Assembly: GCF_023525255.1 (NCBI RefSeq)
Contig: NZ_CP073355.1
Location: 558,001 to 622,000 of the forward strand
DNA length: 64,000 nucleotides
From: Thermospira aquatica
Lineage (GTDB): Bacteria > Spirochaetota > Brevinematia > Brevinematales > Thermospiraceae
Direction: 5' to 3'
Shown: positions 53,965 through 62,121 of the stretch, one piece after another
Position numbering within the stretch: the stretch's first letter is position 1
How the letters are laid out: every line of letters begins with the position of its first letter
Position numbers and translations under genes: made by a program
The notes under the pieces: generated by a model
Seen by the model: the letters and a program-made list of their open reading frames with translations, nothing else
Database searches by the model: none
What the model was told of the DNA's origin: nothing

Positions 53965-54392
53965 CTTATCAGTTCTCCAACTTGCTCTTACCTTTTTGCA
54001 GTATCTGGGGAGAGTTTGCACTGCAGCAGGGTAAGATATGGTAGCCTTTTGTTTCTTACTGCAACATGGGAATAACAACAGAGCATCACGTTCTCACTGT
54101 AAGATGGTAATAACTCTTTCCCAATGCAATACAGTAATAGCATGATGGTCTTTTTAACTGTAAACAGGTAATAGATTTTGGTTTTTCACTGCAACAAGGG
54201 AATAGGTGAGAATTCTTGCTTTTCACTGCAATAAGGGAATAGCTTGCTGATCTTTGCCCTCACTGTGATAAGGTAAGAGCTCATTTTTCAAAAAGCGGAG
54301 AAAGTGCTCTTCGCTTGGTGCAGTGTATGATTCCCTCATCTTAGACTGTGATAGGGAAATAGCAAGCTTTGAGAAGAATAAGAACAATCTTT

Positions 54393-54404
54393 TTAAACGT
54401 GTAA
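54393..54404. repeat. Imperfect palindrome TTAAACGTGTAA, array E module 4
   Basis: One mismatch in the palindrome, but the 19-bp distance to the minus unit at 54424 is kept (interval with TTTTTGACGTAA). Confidence 0.75.
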
Positions 54405-54746
54405 TCTAGCATTTTTGACGTAAGCTATTACTTTTTTGCAGTTTTGGCTTTCGTCTATAGAAAGTGGAACTGAAACAAGGGAAGAGGATAGGATTTTTTC
54501 TTTCTTTTCCTGTGACAGAGTAATAGCTGGAGTTTTTGTACTGCAACAAGGTAAGAGCAAGTTTTCTCACTGCGATAAGGAAATAGCTGGAATTACTTCC
54601 AGCCTGCAATAAGGGAAGACCATCGGTTTTACTCGTCCAAAAAAACACGCCTCTCTTTTCCCCTAAGCCCTTACGTTGTTTCGTACAACTTGCATGCAAA
54701 AAACTTCTCACCCCTCTTTCGAGGATTCCCCAATGTTTGCAACGTC

Positions 54747-55328
54747 CTACTTCACAAATCCCACAAAGGCATACATTGCCATAGACATAAGAGCGCCGGA
54801 AATAAACGCAATAGGGAGCCCCTTAAAAGCCTTGGGCACCTTTGCAAGGTCGAGACGCTCACGAACACTCGCCATCATAATTAGTGCCAGCGTAAACCCA
54901 ACACCTGCTGTAAAAGCAAAAACAAGCGATTCAACAAAGGTATACTTTTCCTTCAAAACAAGAAAAGCAGTCCCAAGGATAGCGCAATTCGTCGTAATCA
55001 GGGGAAGATAAATGCCCAGGGCATGATAAAGCGCGGGAGCCATCTTTTTGAGAAAGATTTCCACCAACTGCACAAAACTTGCAATCACCAGGATAAACAC
55101 AATCACCTGCAGAAAATCAATCCCCAGTTTTACCAAAAGAAGATTGATCGGATAAATCACCGCGGTTGACATTACGAGAACAAAAATCACCGCAAATCCC
55201 ATGCCGATAGCAGAACTCATCTTCTTTGACACCCCAAAGAAGGGACAAAGACCCAAAAACCTGGAAAAAATAAAATTATTTACAAAAATAGCACTCATGG
55301 TGATGAGAAAAATCTTGTTTACATCCAT
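54747..55328 (-). CDS. rnfA: Rnf complex subunit RnfA
   Basis: A 193-residue membrane protein with six helices: LITMSAIFVNNFIFSRFLGL at the start, VIFVLVMSTAVIYPINLLLV and LPLITTNCAILGTAFLVL in the middle and GFTLALIMMASVRERLD near the end. RnfA and RnfE are homologous and hold a membrane-embedded iron-sulfur site between them through conserved Cys residues (one in LGLCPFFG, one in TTNCAILG). The Rnf complex couples electron flow from ferredoxin to NAD+ with Na+ or H+ export. It lies 12 bp after rnfE and is the last gene of the operon; the usual next gene, rnfB, is absent. Confidence 0.96.
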   Translation of the reverse strand: MDVNKIFLITMSAIFVNNFIFSRFLGLCPFFGVSKKMSSAIGMGFAVIFVLVMSTAVIYPINLLLVKLGIDFLQVIVFILVIASFVQLVEIFLKKMAPALYHALGIYLPLITTNCAILGTAFLVLKEKYTFVESLVFAFTAGVGFTLALIMMASVRERLDLAKVPKAFKGLPIAFISGALMSMAMYAFVGFVK

Positions 55329-55340
55329 AAGCCTCTCCTC

Positions 55341-55982
55341 TTACGTTTTCTTTGCTTTGGCTTTTTCAGCCTGATAGTTCTTGAGTGCCTGGAGAAAAGC
55401 CAGAAGCAACCCCATCACAATAAATCCCCCTGTCGGAAGAATCATTATCACTGCCGGATACTTTATCCACTGAGAAAAATCAATAACTGTTCCTATCCCT
55501 GCCAGCTGAAGAGTTACCGTCCCGCTTCCCAGTATTTCACGGATAAAACCAATCAACGTAAGCGCCAGCGTAAAACCAAGCCCCATCCCGAGCCCATCCA
55601 TCACAGCAAGAAGTGGGGTATTTTTCGAAGCAAAAGCCTCTGCCCGACCAAGAATAATACAGTTCACCACAATCAGGGGAATAAATATCCCGAGAGCCCT
55701 GTCAAGTTCGGGAGCAAAAGCCTTAATGACCATCTGGACAATCGTCACAAACGACGCAATGATAACAATATAGGCAGGGATGCGAACTATTTCAGGGATA
55801 AAATTACGCAACAACGAGATAATCAGATTTGACATCGTAAGCACAAAGATAACCGCCAAGCCCATCCCGATGCCATTGATGGTCTGCGTGGTTACCGCGA
55901 GCGTAGGACACAACCCAAGCACAACCACAAAGATAGGATTTTCACGAAAAATTCCCTTGGTAAATTCTTTCCAGGCGTTCAT
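55341..55982 (-). CDS. rnfE: Rnf complex subunit RnfE
   Basis: A 213-residue membrane protein homologous to RnfA: NPIFVVVLGLCPTLAVTTQT, IPAYIVIIASFVTIVQMVIK, FIPLIVVNCIILGRAEAFAS and GLGFTLALTLIGFIREILGS. The two conserved Cys (GLCP and VNCI) are present. The C-terminus is long and charged (ALKNYQAEKAKAKKT). The start codon overlaps the rnfG stop by one base. Confidence 0.96.
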   Translation of the reverse strand: MNAWKEFTKGIFRENPIFVVVLGLCPTLAVTTQTINGIGMGLAVIFVLTMSNLIISLLRNFIPEIVRIPAYIVIIASFVTIVQMVIKAFAPELDRALGIFIPLIVVNCIILGRAEAFASKNTPLLAVMDGLGMGLGFTLALTLIGFIREILGSGTVTLQLAGIGTVIDFSQWIKYPAVIMILPTGGFIVMGLLLAFLQALKNYQAEKAKAKKT

Positions 55983-56557
55983 TACCTACCTCCTGCCTCT
56001 TGAGACGTAGCAGATGTTGTACTATCACCCTCTTTTCTTTCATAAAGAGAGAGTGCTTCATGAATTGCTCGTGTCACAGCAAGCGAAGAAAAGGTAGCCC
56101 CTGAGACAGCATCATACCCCTTAGCCTTAAAGTCAGCTTTTGACGTTGGTATTTCCTCTCTCTTTTTTCCAAGAAACTGGGCAAGCCATGCTGGATTTTT
56201 TGCCTTTGTTCCAAGACCAGGTGTCTCCCCTGGCATACTCATCACGACCACCCGAGCCACCACCCCATTGGTGATAGCGGTAAGGATTTCTACCAGACCA
56301 CCATATCCTATAGCAGAAGTACGAAAAACCTTTGCTACCATCTCATCATTGCTGTATAATTCATAGAACGTCTTTCCATCAAGAGTTTTCGTTTCATAAC
56401 GAGAAAAATCAGGGTATAACTCTCTGAGAGAACGTTCAAACTCCCTTACATCAGAAGCATCAAGAAATGGCTTCAAACTTCCGTAGGTAAAAGCAAGAAG
56501 TCCACCCATCACCGTTGCAATGAGCACAAGTGGATAAAGCTTTTTCAAAAAACTCAT
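55982..56557 (-). CDS. rnfG: Rnf complex subunit RnfG (FMN-binding)
   Basis: A 191-residue protein with one N-terminal membrane helix and a periplasmic FMN-binding domain. DAVSGATFSSLAVTRAI provides the SGATxSS motif, where FMN is attached to Thr through its phosphate. GLGTKAKNPAWLAQFLGKK and GEIVGVEV-like VEILTAITNGVVARVVVMSM are the other conserved parts. It passes electrons between the Rnf flavins. It lies 1 bp after rnfD. Confidence 0.95.
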   Translation of the reverse strand: MSFLKKLYPLVLIATVMGGLLAFTYGSLKPFLDASDVREFERSLRELYPDFSRYETKTLDGKTFYELYSNDEMVAKVFRTSAIGYGGLVEILTAITNGVVARVVVMSMPGETPGLGTKAKNPAWLAQFLGKKREEIPTSKADFKAKGYDAVSGATFSSLAVTRAIHEALSLYERKEGDSTTSATSQEAGGR

Positions 56558-56558
56558 A

Positions 56559-57626
56559 CTACGACTCCCTGGCTTTTTTTAATACGGCACGGCGATAACC
56601 ATAGAGAGATGGTCGAAAATACCTATCAATCAGTGGCACAAAAATATTCATCACCGCAATAGAAAATGCCACTCCCTCGGGGTATCCACCAAACAAACGA
56701 ATCATCGTCGTAAGAAATCCCAGCATAAGAGCATAAAACACATTTCCAGAAAAACTCAAAGGAGACGTCACACTATCATTTGCCATGAAACAGGCACCGA
56801 GCATGAGGCCGCCCGACAGGATGTGAAAAAGCGCATCACCGGTAAACCATCCCGTCCCATGAGAGAGCCCCCCAAAAATCCACGAAAGAAAAGCCACCGT
56901 TCCCACATAAATTACCGGCACCTCCCAGGTAATCACCCGACGAACCAGAAGATACACAAACCCTATCAAAATTGCAAGTACCGAGGTTTCTCCAATACAA
57001 CCAGGTACATTGCCGATAAAGAGATTCCAATAATCAAAAAGCCCTTGCTTGTAGAGACCTGCATACCCATCTATCTTAAGCACCGTGAGCGCCGAAGCAG
57101 AAGTCATCATTTCAGGTGAGACGATAGCCTGTGAAGCCTGCCAGAAATCCATCCCCTTCTCCATAAAGGAACGGATAGTTGGTGACCATCGTCCCGACAT
57201 CACTCCAGACCAGGCAATCATTACGAAAAGCCTACCGCCAATCGCTGGATTCATAAAATTATACCCAAGCCCACCAAAAGCCCACTTCACAATCGCGACA
57301 GCAAACATGTTTCCAAAAACAATAACATACCAGGGTGCAGCAGGAGGAAGGTTATACGCAAACAGCAGGGAAGTAATGACCACACTCCCATCAAAAATCG
57401 TTATCCCGCGTTTTGAGAGAATCCCCATGACGAGTTCCGTAAGAAGTCCTGTCACAAGACTGATAGCTATGATCCTGAGAGCATTTGCCCCAAAAAAGTA
57501 GACACCGGCGATTCCCGCTGGAATGAGGGCAATCACCACATCCCACATCACCTTTTCAACCGAAAAAGGGCTATGAATATGAGGGGAAAACAACCCCGCA
57601 CCTGCTTTTCCTTTTGCTTTTGCCAT
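56559..57626 (-). CDS. rnfD: Rnf complex subunit RnfD
   Basis: A 355-residue membrane protein of the RnfD/NqrB family with about ten helices (SPHIHSPFSVEKVMWDVVIA, YNFMNPAIGGRLFVMIAWSG, GETSVLAILIGFVYLLVRRV, FMANDSVTSPLSFSG). The usual flavin-attachment motif (S-x-ATPL) appears as MTSASALTVL, so the Thr that carries FMN may be Ser here. That alignment is mine and needs checking. It follows rnfC by 22 bp. Confidence 0.95.
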   Translation of the reverse strand: MAKAKGKAGAGLFSPHIHSPFSVEKVMWDVVIALIPAGIAGVYFFGANALRIIAISLVTGLLTELVMGILSKRGITIFDGSVVITSLLFAYNLPPAAPWYVIVFGNMFAVAIVKWAFGGLGYNFMNPAIGGRLFVMIAWSGVMSGRWSPTIRSFMEKGMDFWQASQAIVSPEMMTSASALTVLKIDGYAGLYKQGLFDYWNLFIGNVPGCIGETSVLAILIGFVYLLVRRVITWEVPVIYVGTVAFLSWIFGGLSHGTGWFTGDALFHILSGGLMLGACFMANDSVTSPLSFSGNVFYALMLGFLTTMIRLFGGYPEGVAFSIAVMNIFVPLIDRYFRPSLYGYRRAVLKKARES

Positions 57627-57648
57627 GTGTGTCTCCTACCCAGCCTGT

Positions 57649-58983
57649 TTATTTTTTCGCTTGCGCCTGTTTACGTTTGTAGAACTCTTTGCCATAACGG
57701 ATCAGACCCACAAGAGGAATCTTGGACGGACAGATATAGGCACATGCGCCACACTCAATACAATCAAACAGCCCTATCCCCGCTGCCTCCTCCACCAGGA
57801 AGTTATCAGCAAGTTTGGCAAGTTCCGTAGGCATGAGCCCTATAGGACAGACAGCCAGACACTTCGCACAGCGAATACACGGTCTATCCTCTACTTTATA
57901 GTCTTCCTGAGGAGAAAGAAAAACAATACCACTGGTAGACTTGACAACAGGTATGTTCTCATCCGGAATCTCAAGCCCCATCATGGGCCCACCAGAAATC
58001 ATCGCTGCAAACTTCTCTGGTTTCCCATAGCTTTCGATAAGATGAGAAATAGGTGTACCGATACGCACCTTATAGTTTCCAGGTTTCGCAACTCCTTTCC
58101 CCGTATAAGTAAGCCCTCGCTCAATAAGGGGCTTATGGTGAACAACCGCCTCATAAATAGCATTCATCGTGGAGACGTTCTCCACCAGAACCCCAATATC
58201 GGCAGGCAACCCTTTGGTTGGCACTTCCTTGCCCGTAATCGCCTGGATGAGTTGTTTCTCTCCTCCCTGCGGATAGCGAGTCTTGAGAGGAGCCACGGTG
58301 ATGTCAGAACGACCGGCAAGAAGGGCCGTCCAATGATCAATAGCATCCTCTTTGTTAATTTCTATACCAATGTAGACCTTTTTAATCGTGGGCAGAATCC
58401 TACGCACAATCTCAATCGCTGTAAGAATCTCCTGTGATTTCTCAAGAAGCATCCGATGGTCAATCGTGAGATACGGCTCACACTCAGCCCCATTGAGAAT
58501 AAGGGTTTCTACAACCTTGCCGGGAGGAGGAGAAAGCTTCACGTGCGTAGGAAAAGTAGCTCCACCAAGCCCTACCACCCCTGCTTCCTGAACAAGACTC
58601 ACGAGCTGCTGACTGGAGAGATTTTCCCAGGGAAATTTCTCCCCTACCCAGTTATGAAACGAGCCTCCCGTCTTGATAACGACAAAATCAATTTGTTTTG
58701 CCGTCAGGGTGTTTGCCTTCTCGATAGCTGTTACCACACCCGAAACACTGGCATGGATATGCGCCGAGATCATCCCTGTTGCCTCTCCAATCCGTTGCCC
58801 CTCTTTCACCTCATCTCCAACGGAAACAAGAACCTTTGCCGGCGCACCAAGATGTTGTGCCATGGGAATACGAACAAGAGGAGGAACATCGGCATTGACG
58901 ATAGGCTGGGCTGCGGTAAGCTTGTTCTCATGCGGATGAACTCCGCCCCGTTTAAAGGTAAAGATTTTCTGCTTCTTGTCCAT
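57649..58983 (-). CDS. rnfC: Rnf complex subunit RnfC
   Basis: A 444-residue peripheral subunit. The N-terminal barrel-sandwich part (RGGVHPHENKLTAAQPIV) is followed by the NuoF-like NADH/FMN domain (GVVGLGGATFPTHVKLSPPP, ILNGAECEPYLTIDHRML) and an SLBB domain. Two [4Fe-4S] motifs follow: CIRCAKCLAVCPIGLMP and CIECGACAYICPSKIPL. RnfC oxidises or reduces NAD(H). The ATG at 58983 is preferred over one four codons upstream because GAGGTG precedes it. It is the first gene of rnfCDGEA and has a strong promoter at 59016-59044. Confidence 0.96.
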   Translation of the reverse strand: MDKKQKIFTFKRGGVHPHENKLTAAQPIVNADVPPLVRIPMAQHLGAPAKVLVSVGDEVKEGQRIGEATGMISAHIHASVSGVVTAIEKANTLTAKQIDFVVIKTGGSFHNWVGEKFPWENLSSQQLVSLVQEAGVVGLGGATFPTHVKLSPPPGKVVETLILNGAECEPYLTIDHRMLLEKSQEILTAIEIVRRILPTIKKVYIGIEINKEDAIDHWTALLAGRSDITVAPLKTRYPQGGEKQLIQAITGKEVPTKGLPADIGVLVENVSTMNAIYEAVVHHKPLIERGLTYTGKGVAKPGNYKVRIGTPISHLIESYGKPEKFAAMISGGPMMGLEIPDENIPVVKSTSGIVFLSPQEDYKVEDRPCIRCAKCLAVCPIGLMPTELAKLADNFLVEEAAGIGLFDCIECGACAYICPSKIPLVGLIRYGKEFYKRKQAQAKK

Positions 58984-59015
58984 GAAGCACCTCACTTCAC
59001 AAAAACATTGTTTAT

Positions 59016-59044
59016 ATGATAGCGAGAGGAAAAAAAATAGTCAA
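59016..59044 (-). promoter_or_regulatory. Promoter of the rnf operon
   Basis: On the minus strand TTGACT (59044-59039), 17-bp spacer, TATCAT (59021-59016), 32 bp before the rnfC ATG. From 59045 to 59339 I see no gene; short plus-strand frames there lack ribosome-binding sites. Confidence 0.78.
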
Positions 59045-59339
59045 GCAAAAACTAAATCATATCGTAGAGAAACTTTCCCCCGAAGAGCCCCCCATACAAC
59101 ACACAAAAATATTCACAGCTCATGGTTATTTTCTCCTACGTTATACCCTCGTTTCCGTCCCCCCCACCGGGAAAATACTACGGATTGGATGTTCGCTTTT
59201 CCAAAGGCACCTCACTCTTCCCGGATCCTTTTTGCAAAGAATTCTTTCTGCAACATTCAAAAAATTTAGAAAAATTTCTTCCCCGAAACCACCAATTGCT
59301 GAAAACTTTCTCCTTGATTGAAATGCACCCTCCACTAAA

Positions 59340-59368
59340 CAAAAAAAAGGCCTGCCTTTCGGCAGGCC
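59340..59368 (-). terminator. Terminator of the sugar-ABC ATPase gene
   Basis: On the minus strand GGCCTGCC-GAAA-GGCAGGCC, a perfect 8-bp stem closed by a GNRA-type loop, followed by at least eight T. It lies 20 bp after the stop codon. Confidence 0.95.
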
Positions 59369-59388
59369 AATACCATTTTCGAAAAAAA

Positions 59389-60498
59389 TTAGTAAATAGC
59401 CATCTCCGTTTCTTTATCAAAGAGATGGGAGCGATTGAGATCAAAGATAACCTCGCGGTTTGTATCACCCATGTGGACATTCACCTGAGGATCGTACTTG
59501 GCAATAAAGGAATACCCACCATTTGTTGCAAAGTACACAAACTCTTCAGCGCCAAGCCTTTCCACAATCTCCACATTTGCAAGAGCTGTATTAGAGTCAA
59601 TCGAGCCCTGATACATGCTGCGATCATAGATGTCTTCAGGACGGACACCAAAGGTTACCTCACGACCAACATAGGAGCGTGCCTTGTCTGCAAACTGAGA
59701 AGGGATCTTCAACTGAAATTCGTTAAAGTCAAGCCAGAGCGCCCCATTCGAATCCTTTACCGTACAATCCAGGAAGTTCATGGGAGGGCTCCCAATGAAG
59801 CCAGCCACAAACTTGTTTACAGGGTTATTGTACACTTCGAGAGGCGTACCAATCTGCTGAACAAGCTTGTTGTTCATCACTACGATCTTGTCACCCATGG
59901 TCATAGCCTCGATCTGGTCGTGGGTCACATACACAGAGGTCGTTTTCATACGAGCATGGATCTTGATAAGCTCAGCGCGCATCTGCACACGCAGTTTTGC
60001 GTCGAGGTTGGAGAGAGGTTCATCAAAAAGATACACCTTGGGCTTACGCACAATGGCACGTCCAATAGCAACACGCTGACGCTGACCACCAGAAAGAGCT
60101 TTGGGTTTGCGGTTGAGGTATTCCGTCAGACCAAGAATCTGTGCTGCCTCGTTTACCCTCTTCTTGATTTCCTCTGGTGGAAAATGACGCAATTTCAGAC
60201 CAAAAGCCATGTTATCAGCCACAGTCATGTGGGGATACAGAGCATAGTTCTGAAACACCATAGCAATATCACGATCTTTGGGTGGTTTATTGTTTACCAC
60301 AACCCCATCGATCATAATTTCACCCGTGGTAATCTCCTCGAGACCTGCGATCATACGCAGTGTCGTCGTCTTACCACACCCCGAAGGGCCTACCAACACG
60401 ACAAACTCCTTGTCGTTGATTTCCAGGTTTACGTCCTGAACGGCAACGACGTTCCCTTCGTAAACCTTGGACACGTTTTTCAACACAACGTGTGCCAT
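59389..60498 (-). CDS. Shared sugar-ABC transporter ATPase (UgpC/MsmK type)
   Basis: A 369-residue ABC ATPase of the MalK/UgpC class. Walker A is [14 protein letters not shown] (~35-48), followed by [19 protein letters not shown], the signature [17 protein letters not shown], Walker [17 protein letters not shown] and the switch [14 protein letters not shown]. The C-terminal ~130 residues form the TOBE/regulatory domain. No permease or binding-protein gene is nearby, and the gene has its own promoter (60541-60568) and terminator. This fits a single ATPase shared by several sugar importers, as for MsmK; that is inference. The pullulanase 7 kb away could supply the substrates. Confidence 0.93.
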   Translation of the reverse strand: MAHVVLKNVSKVYEGNVVAVQDVNLEINDKEFVVLVGPSGCGKTTTLRMIAGLEEITTGEIMIDGVVVNNKPPKDRDIAMVFQNYALYPHMTVADNMAFGLKLRHFPPEEIKKRVNEAAQILGLTEYLNRKPKALSGGQRQRVAIGRAIVRKPKVYLFDEPLSNLDAKLRVQMRAELIKIHARMKTTSVYVTHDQIEAMTMGDKIVVMNNKLVQQIGTPLEVYNNPVNKFVAGFIGSPPMNFLDCTVKDSNGALWLDFNEFQLKIPSQFADKARSYVGREVTFGVRPEDIYDRSMYQGSIDSNTALANVEIVERLGAEEFVYFATNGGYSFIAKYDPQVNVHMGDTNREVIFDLNRSHLFDKETEMAIY

Positions 60499-60540
60499 AT
60501 CTATCCTCCATAGGTTTTATTTCCCATTTCACTACTATCT

Positions 60541-60568
60541 ATTGTAAGACAAAAAAAAATCTGGTCAA
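60541..60568 (-). promoter_or_regulatory. Promoter of the sugar-ABC ATPase gene
   Basis: On the minus strand TTGACC (60568-60563), 16-bp spacer, TACAAT (60546-60541), 43 bp before the ATG. GGAGG lies in the leader. Confidence 0.68.
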
Positions 60569-61014
60569 GTATTTTTTTAGAAAAAAGAAAAAAATTTTTA
60601 TCATTCAACATCAAAAAAATTTTTATTGCCCATAAAAAGTGAAAGACTCATTTTTCCCCTGATGGTTATAGCAAGTGTATCGAGATGTTTTTAAGAATAC
60701 GACTATTCTTCTTTCTTGACCCTTCGACAGCTTAAAAAATAAAAAGGCTCGCAAGCTTAAATTATTCTCAATACTAAGGTTACAGAAAATCAAAAAAATT
60801 TTTGGCTTTCGTTTTACACACTTTCGATGGCTGTCTTTTCGTTATCACTCTGTTTCAGTCTTGTTTTCTCTCGATATTCTTCTCATCTCTTCTGGCACGT
60901 TTTCTTGAAAAAAGAGATGTATTCACCGTGTTTCTTTGCACCTATTTTAAAGAAAGAATCCTGCGGATCAAAAGCTCATAAGAAACCCAAGAAGGACCAA
61001 AGAACAAGAAACTT
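60569..61014. other. Gene-free A/T-rich stretch
   Basis: No gene or terminator is evident. A solitary 19-bp segment GTTATCACTCTGTTTCAGT at 60841-60859 matches the minus-strand form of the array unit at 14 of 19 positions. CCCTTCGACAGCTT near 60720 resembles the small repeat inserted into the insertion sequence. Both may be chance. Confidence 0.4.
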
Positions 61015-61608
61015 TTACGAGATCGTATGAACAAAAAATTCAACCTGACGTTCAATTTTTTCTAAACTATCATTATTAAAAATAATAAAATCAGCCTCTT
61101 CACGTAAAAACTGAAGGTGTCTCTGGGAAAAAAGAACACTTTTAGCTTTTTCTTCAGGCCATTTTCTCTGACGTATCAGTCTCTCCATGATCATTGCCTC
61201 TGGAGCATCCACCATCAGGATAAAATCACATAAAGGAGCAAGACCAATCTCATACAGAAGAGCCCCATCCAATAATGTGTGGGTCCTCATGTTTGAGAGC
61301 TGTTGTTTTACCAGCTCCTTGATTCTGGGATGGGTGATCGCATTCAAGGTGAGAAGCATATCCATATTCCCAAAAACAATCTGCCCAAGAACGGCACGTT
61401 GAATGGTACCATCAGGCCCAACAATCTGCTGTCCAAAAACATGGATGAGTTCGTCCCTTGATAACTCAAGGGCGTGATGTCCTACCTCATCCAGAGAGAT
61501 CAGGTCAAAATGATACTCTTCTACGAGAATCCTTGCCACCGTAGACTTACCACTTCCCGCTTTCCCGACAAGGCCTATGACATAAGCATGAGAACTGCGG
61601 CTTACCAT
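61015..61608 (-). CDS. coaE: Dephospho-CoA kinase
   Basis: A 197-residue P-loop kinase for the last step of CoA synthesis. Walker A is [17 protein letters not shown] (~12-28), then [13 protein letters not shown], and [20 protein letters not shown] with the CoA-binding region, ending in the C-terminal helix [17 protein letters not shown]. The usual DADxxAH motif is [10 protein letters not shown] here, a mild variation. The start overlaps the Cys-rich gene by 7 bp. Confidence 0.92.
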   Translation of the reverse strand: MVSRSSHAYVIGLVGKAGSGKSTVARILVEEYHFDLISLDEVGHHALELSRDELIHVFGQQIVGPDGTIQRAVLGQIVFGNMDMLLTLNAITHPRIKELVKQQLSNMRTHTLLDGALLYEIGLAPLCDFILMVDAPEAMIMERLIRQRKWPEEKAKSVLFSQRHLQFLREEADFIIFNNDSLEKIERQVEFFVHTIS

Positions 61609-61904
61609 ATGATTTCCTTGATCTCAGGAAAAGACTTACCTTCATAGAGTAGTTCAAGGATTTTTTTCACTACTTCATCCTCATGGATCCAGGTACAGGG
61701 GGAACAATCCCACACTTTTTTGGTTTCTGTGAGAAGCCACTTTCCTTTACGTTCGTCTTCGCAGGGATAAAAAGGGCAATAACAGAAAAAACAGTTCTGT
61801 TTTTTCATGTTGTGACAGGCATAATAGGGACAATCCTCATAGCACATATGAGTAAGGGAAAAAAGCATTTGCTTCTCAAAATAATAACGAGATATTTCAT
61901 CCAT
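61602..61904 (-). CDS. Cysteine-rich small protein
   Basis: A 100-residue protein with nine cysteines within ~50 residues ([39 protein letters not shown]), followed by a helical C-terminus. It fits the 'cysteine-rich small domain' family, which probably binds metal and is sometimes found with cobalamin genes. The ATG at 61904 gives the domain directly. A consensus promoter lies so close upstream (-10 at 61914-61919) that the mRNA would be nearly leaderless, and no ribosome-binding site is seen. It overlaps coaE. Confidence 0.78.
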   Translation of the reverse strand: MDEISRYYFEKQMLFSLTHMCYEDCPYYACHNMKKQNCFFCYCPFYPCEDERKGKWLLTETKKVWDCSPCTWIHEDEVVKKILELLYEGKSFPEIKEIIW

Positions 61905-61913
61905 AATGACTAT

Positions 61914-61942
61914 ATTATAAAGCAAGAAAGCCTTTTCTGCAA
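61914..61942 (-). promoter_or_regulatory. Promoter of the Cys-rich gene and coaE
   Basis: On the minus strand TTGCAG (61942-61937), 17-bp spacer, TATAAT (61919-61914). The expected start point near 61907 is only about three bases before the ATG at 61904. Confidence 0.65.
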
Positions 61943-62084
61943 AAGGATAGGTTTTTTCAAAGGAAACATGGTGTAAAAATCCTCTTTTACTTTCCCCCTA
62001 TCCGAAAGAAATTGAAAATAACAATGCTGACATTGCCAATAAGGAAGTCGCCAGAGAATCTTGGCCCGTCATTTTTCTAGAAAA

Positions 62085-62107
62085 AATTCTTATCGTCGAT
62101 AAGAATT
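62085..62107 (-). terminator. A/T-rich hairpin after the SPL-like gene
   Basis: AATTCTTATCG and CGATAAGAATT form a perfect 11-bp inverted repeat around a single base. On the minus strand it is followed by TTTTT. It lies 15 bp after the stop codon and probably ends the transcript, though an operator cannot be excluded. Confidence 0.6.
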
Positions 62108-62121
62108 AAAAAATTCTTTTC

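Larger units (their letters stand above)
52807..54621. repeat. Array E: about 35 units, the largest array
   Basis: Minus units start at 52807, 52918, 53351, 53729, 53845, 53984, 54306 and 54424. Plus units start at 52846, 52992, 53098, 53138, 53252, 53428, 53461, 53538, 53572, 53610, 53639, 53802, 53894, 54020, 54058, 54096, 54123, 54157, 54188, 54225, 54262, 54345, 54469, 54509, 54540, 54569 and 54603. The array is built of four modules, each with a palindrome, a minus unit 19 bp later and a run of plus units. Units in the left third are more decayed. The segment around 54525-54590 nearly repeats pieces of array A (GGAGTTTTTGT and AAGTTTTCTC gaps), so pieces are copied between arrays. The region 52442-54746 contains no credible gene. 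Confidence 0.92.

Noticed and set aside
52807-54621. Chromosomal integron attC sites
   Set aside because: No GTTRRRY/RYYYAAC core pairs, no cassette genes between sites, and no integrase gene in the window.
54406-54711. Remnant of rnfB downstream of rnfA
   Set aside because: Translation shows no iron-sulfur Cys motifs and overlaps repeat units of array E.
59122-60513. 463-codon plus-strand frame opposite the ABC ATPase gene
   Set aside because: The minus-strand frame encodes an unmistakable ABC ATPase with promoter and terminator, so the plus frame is its shadow.
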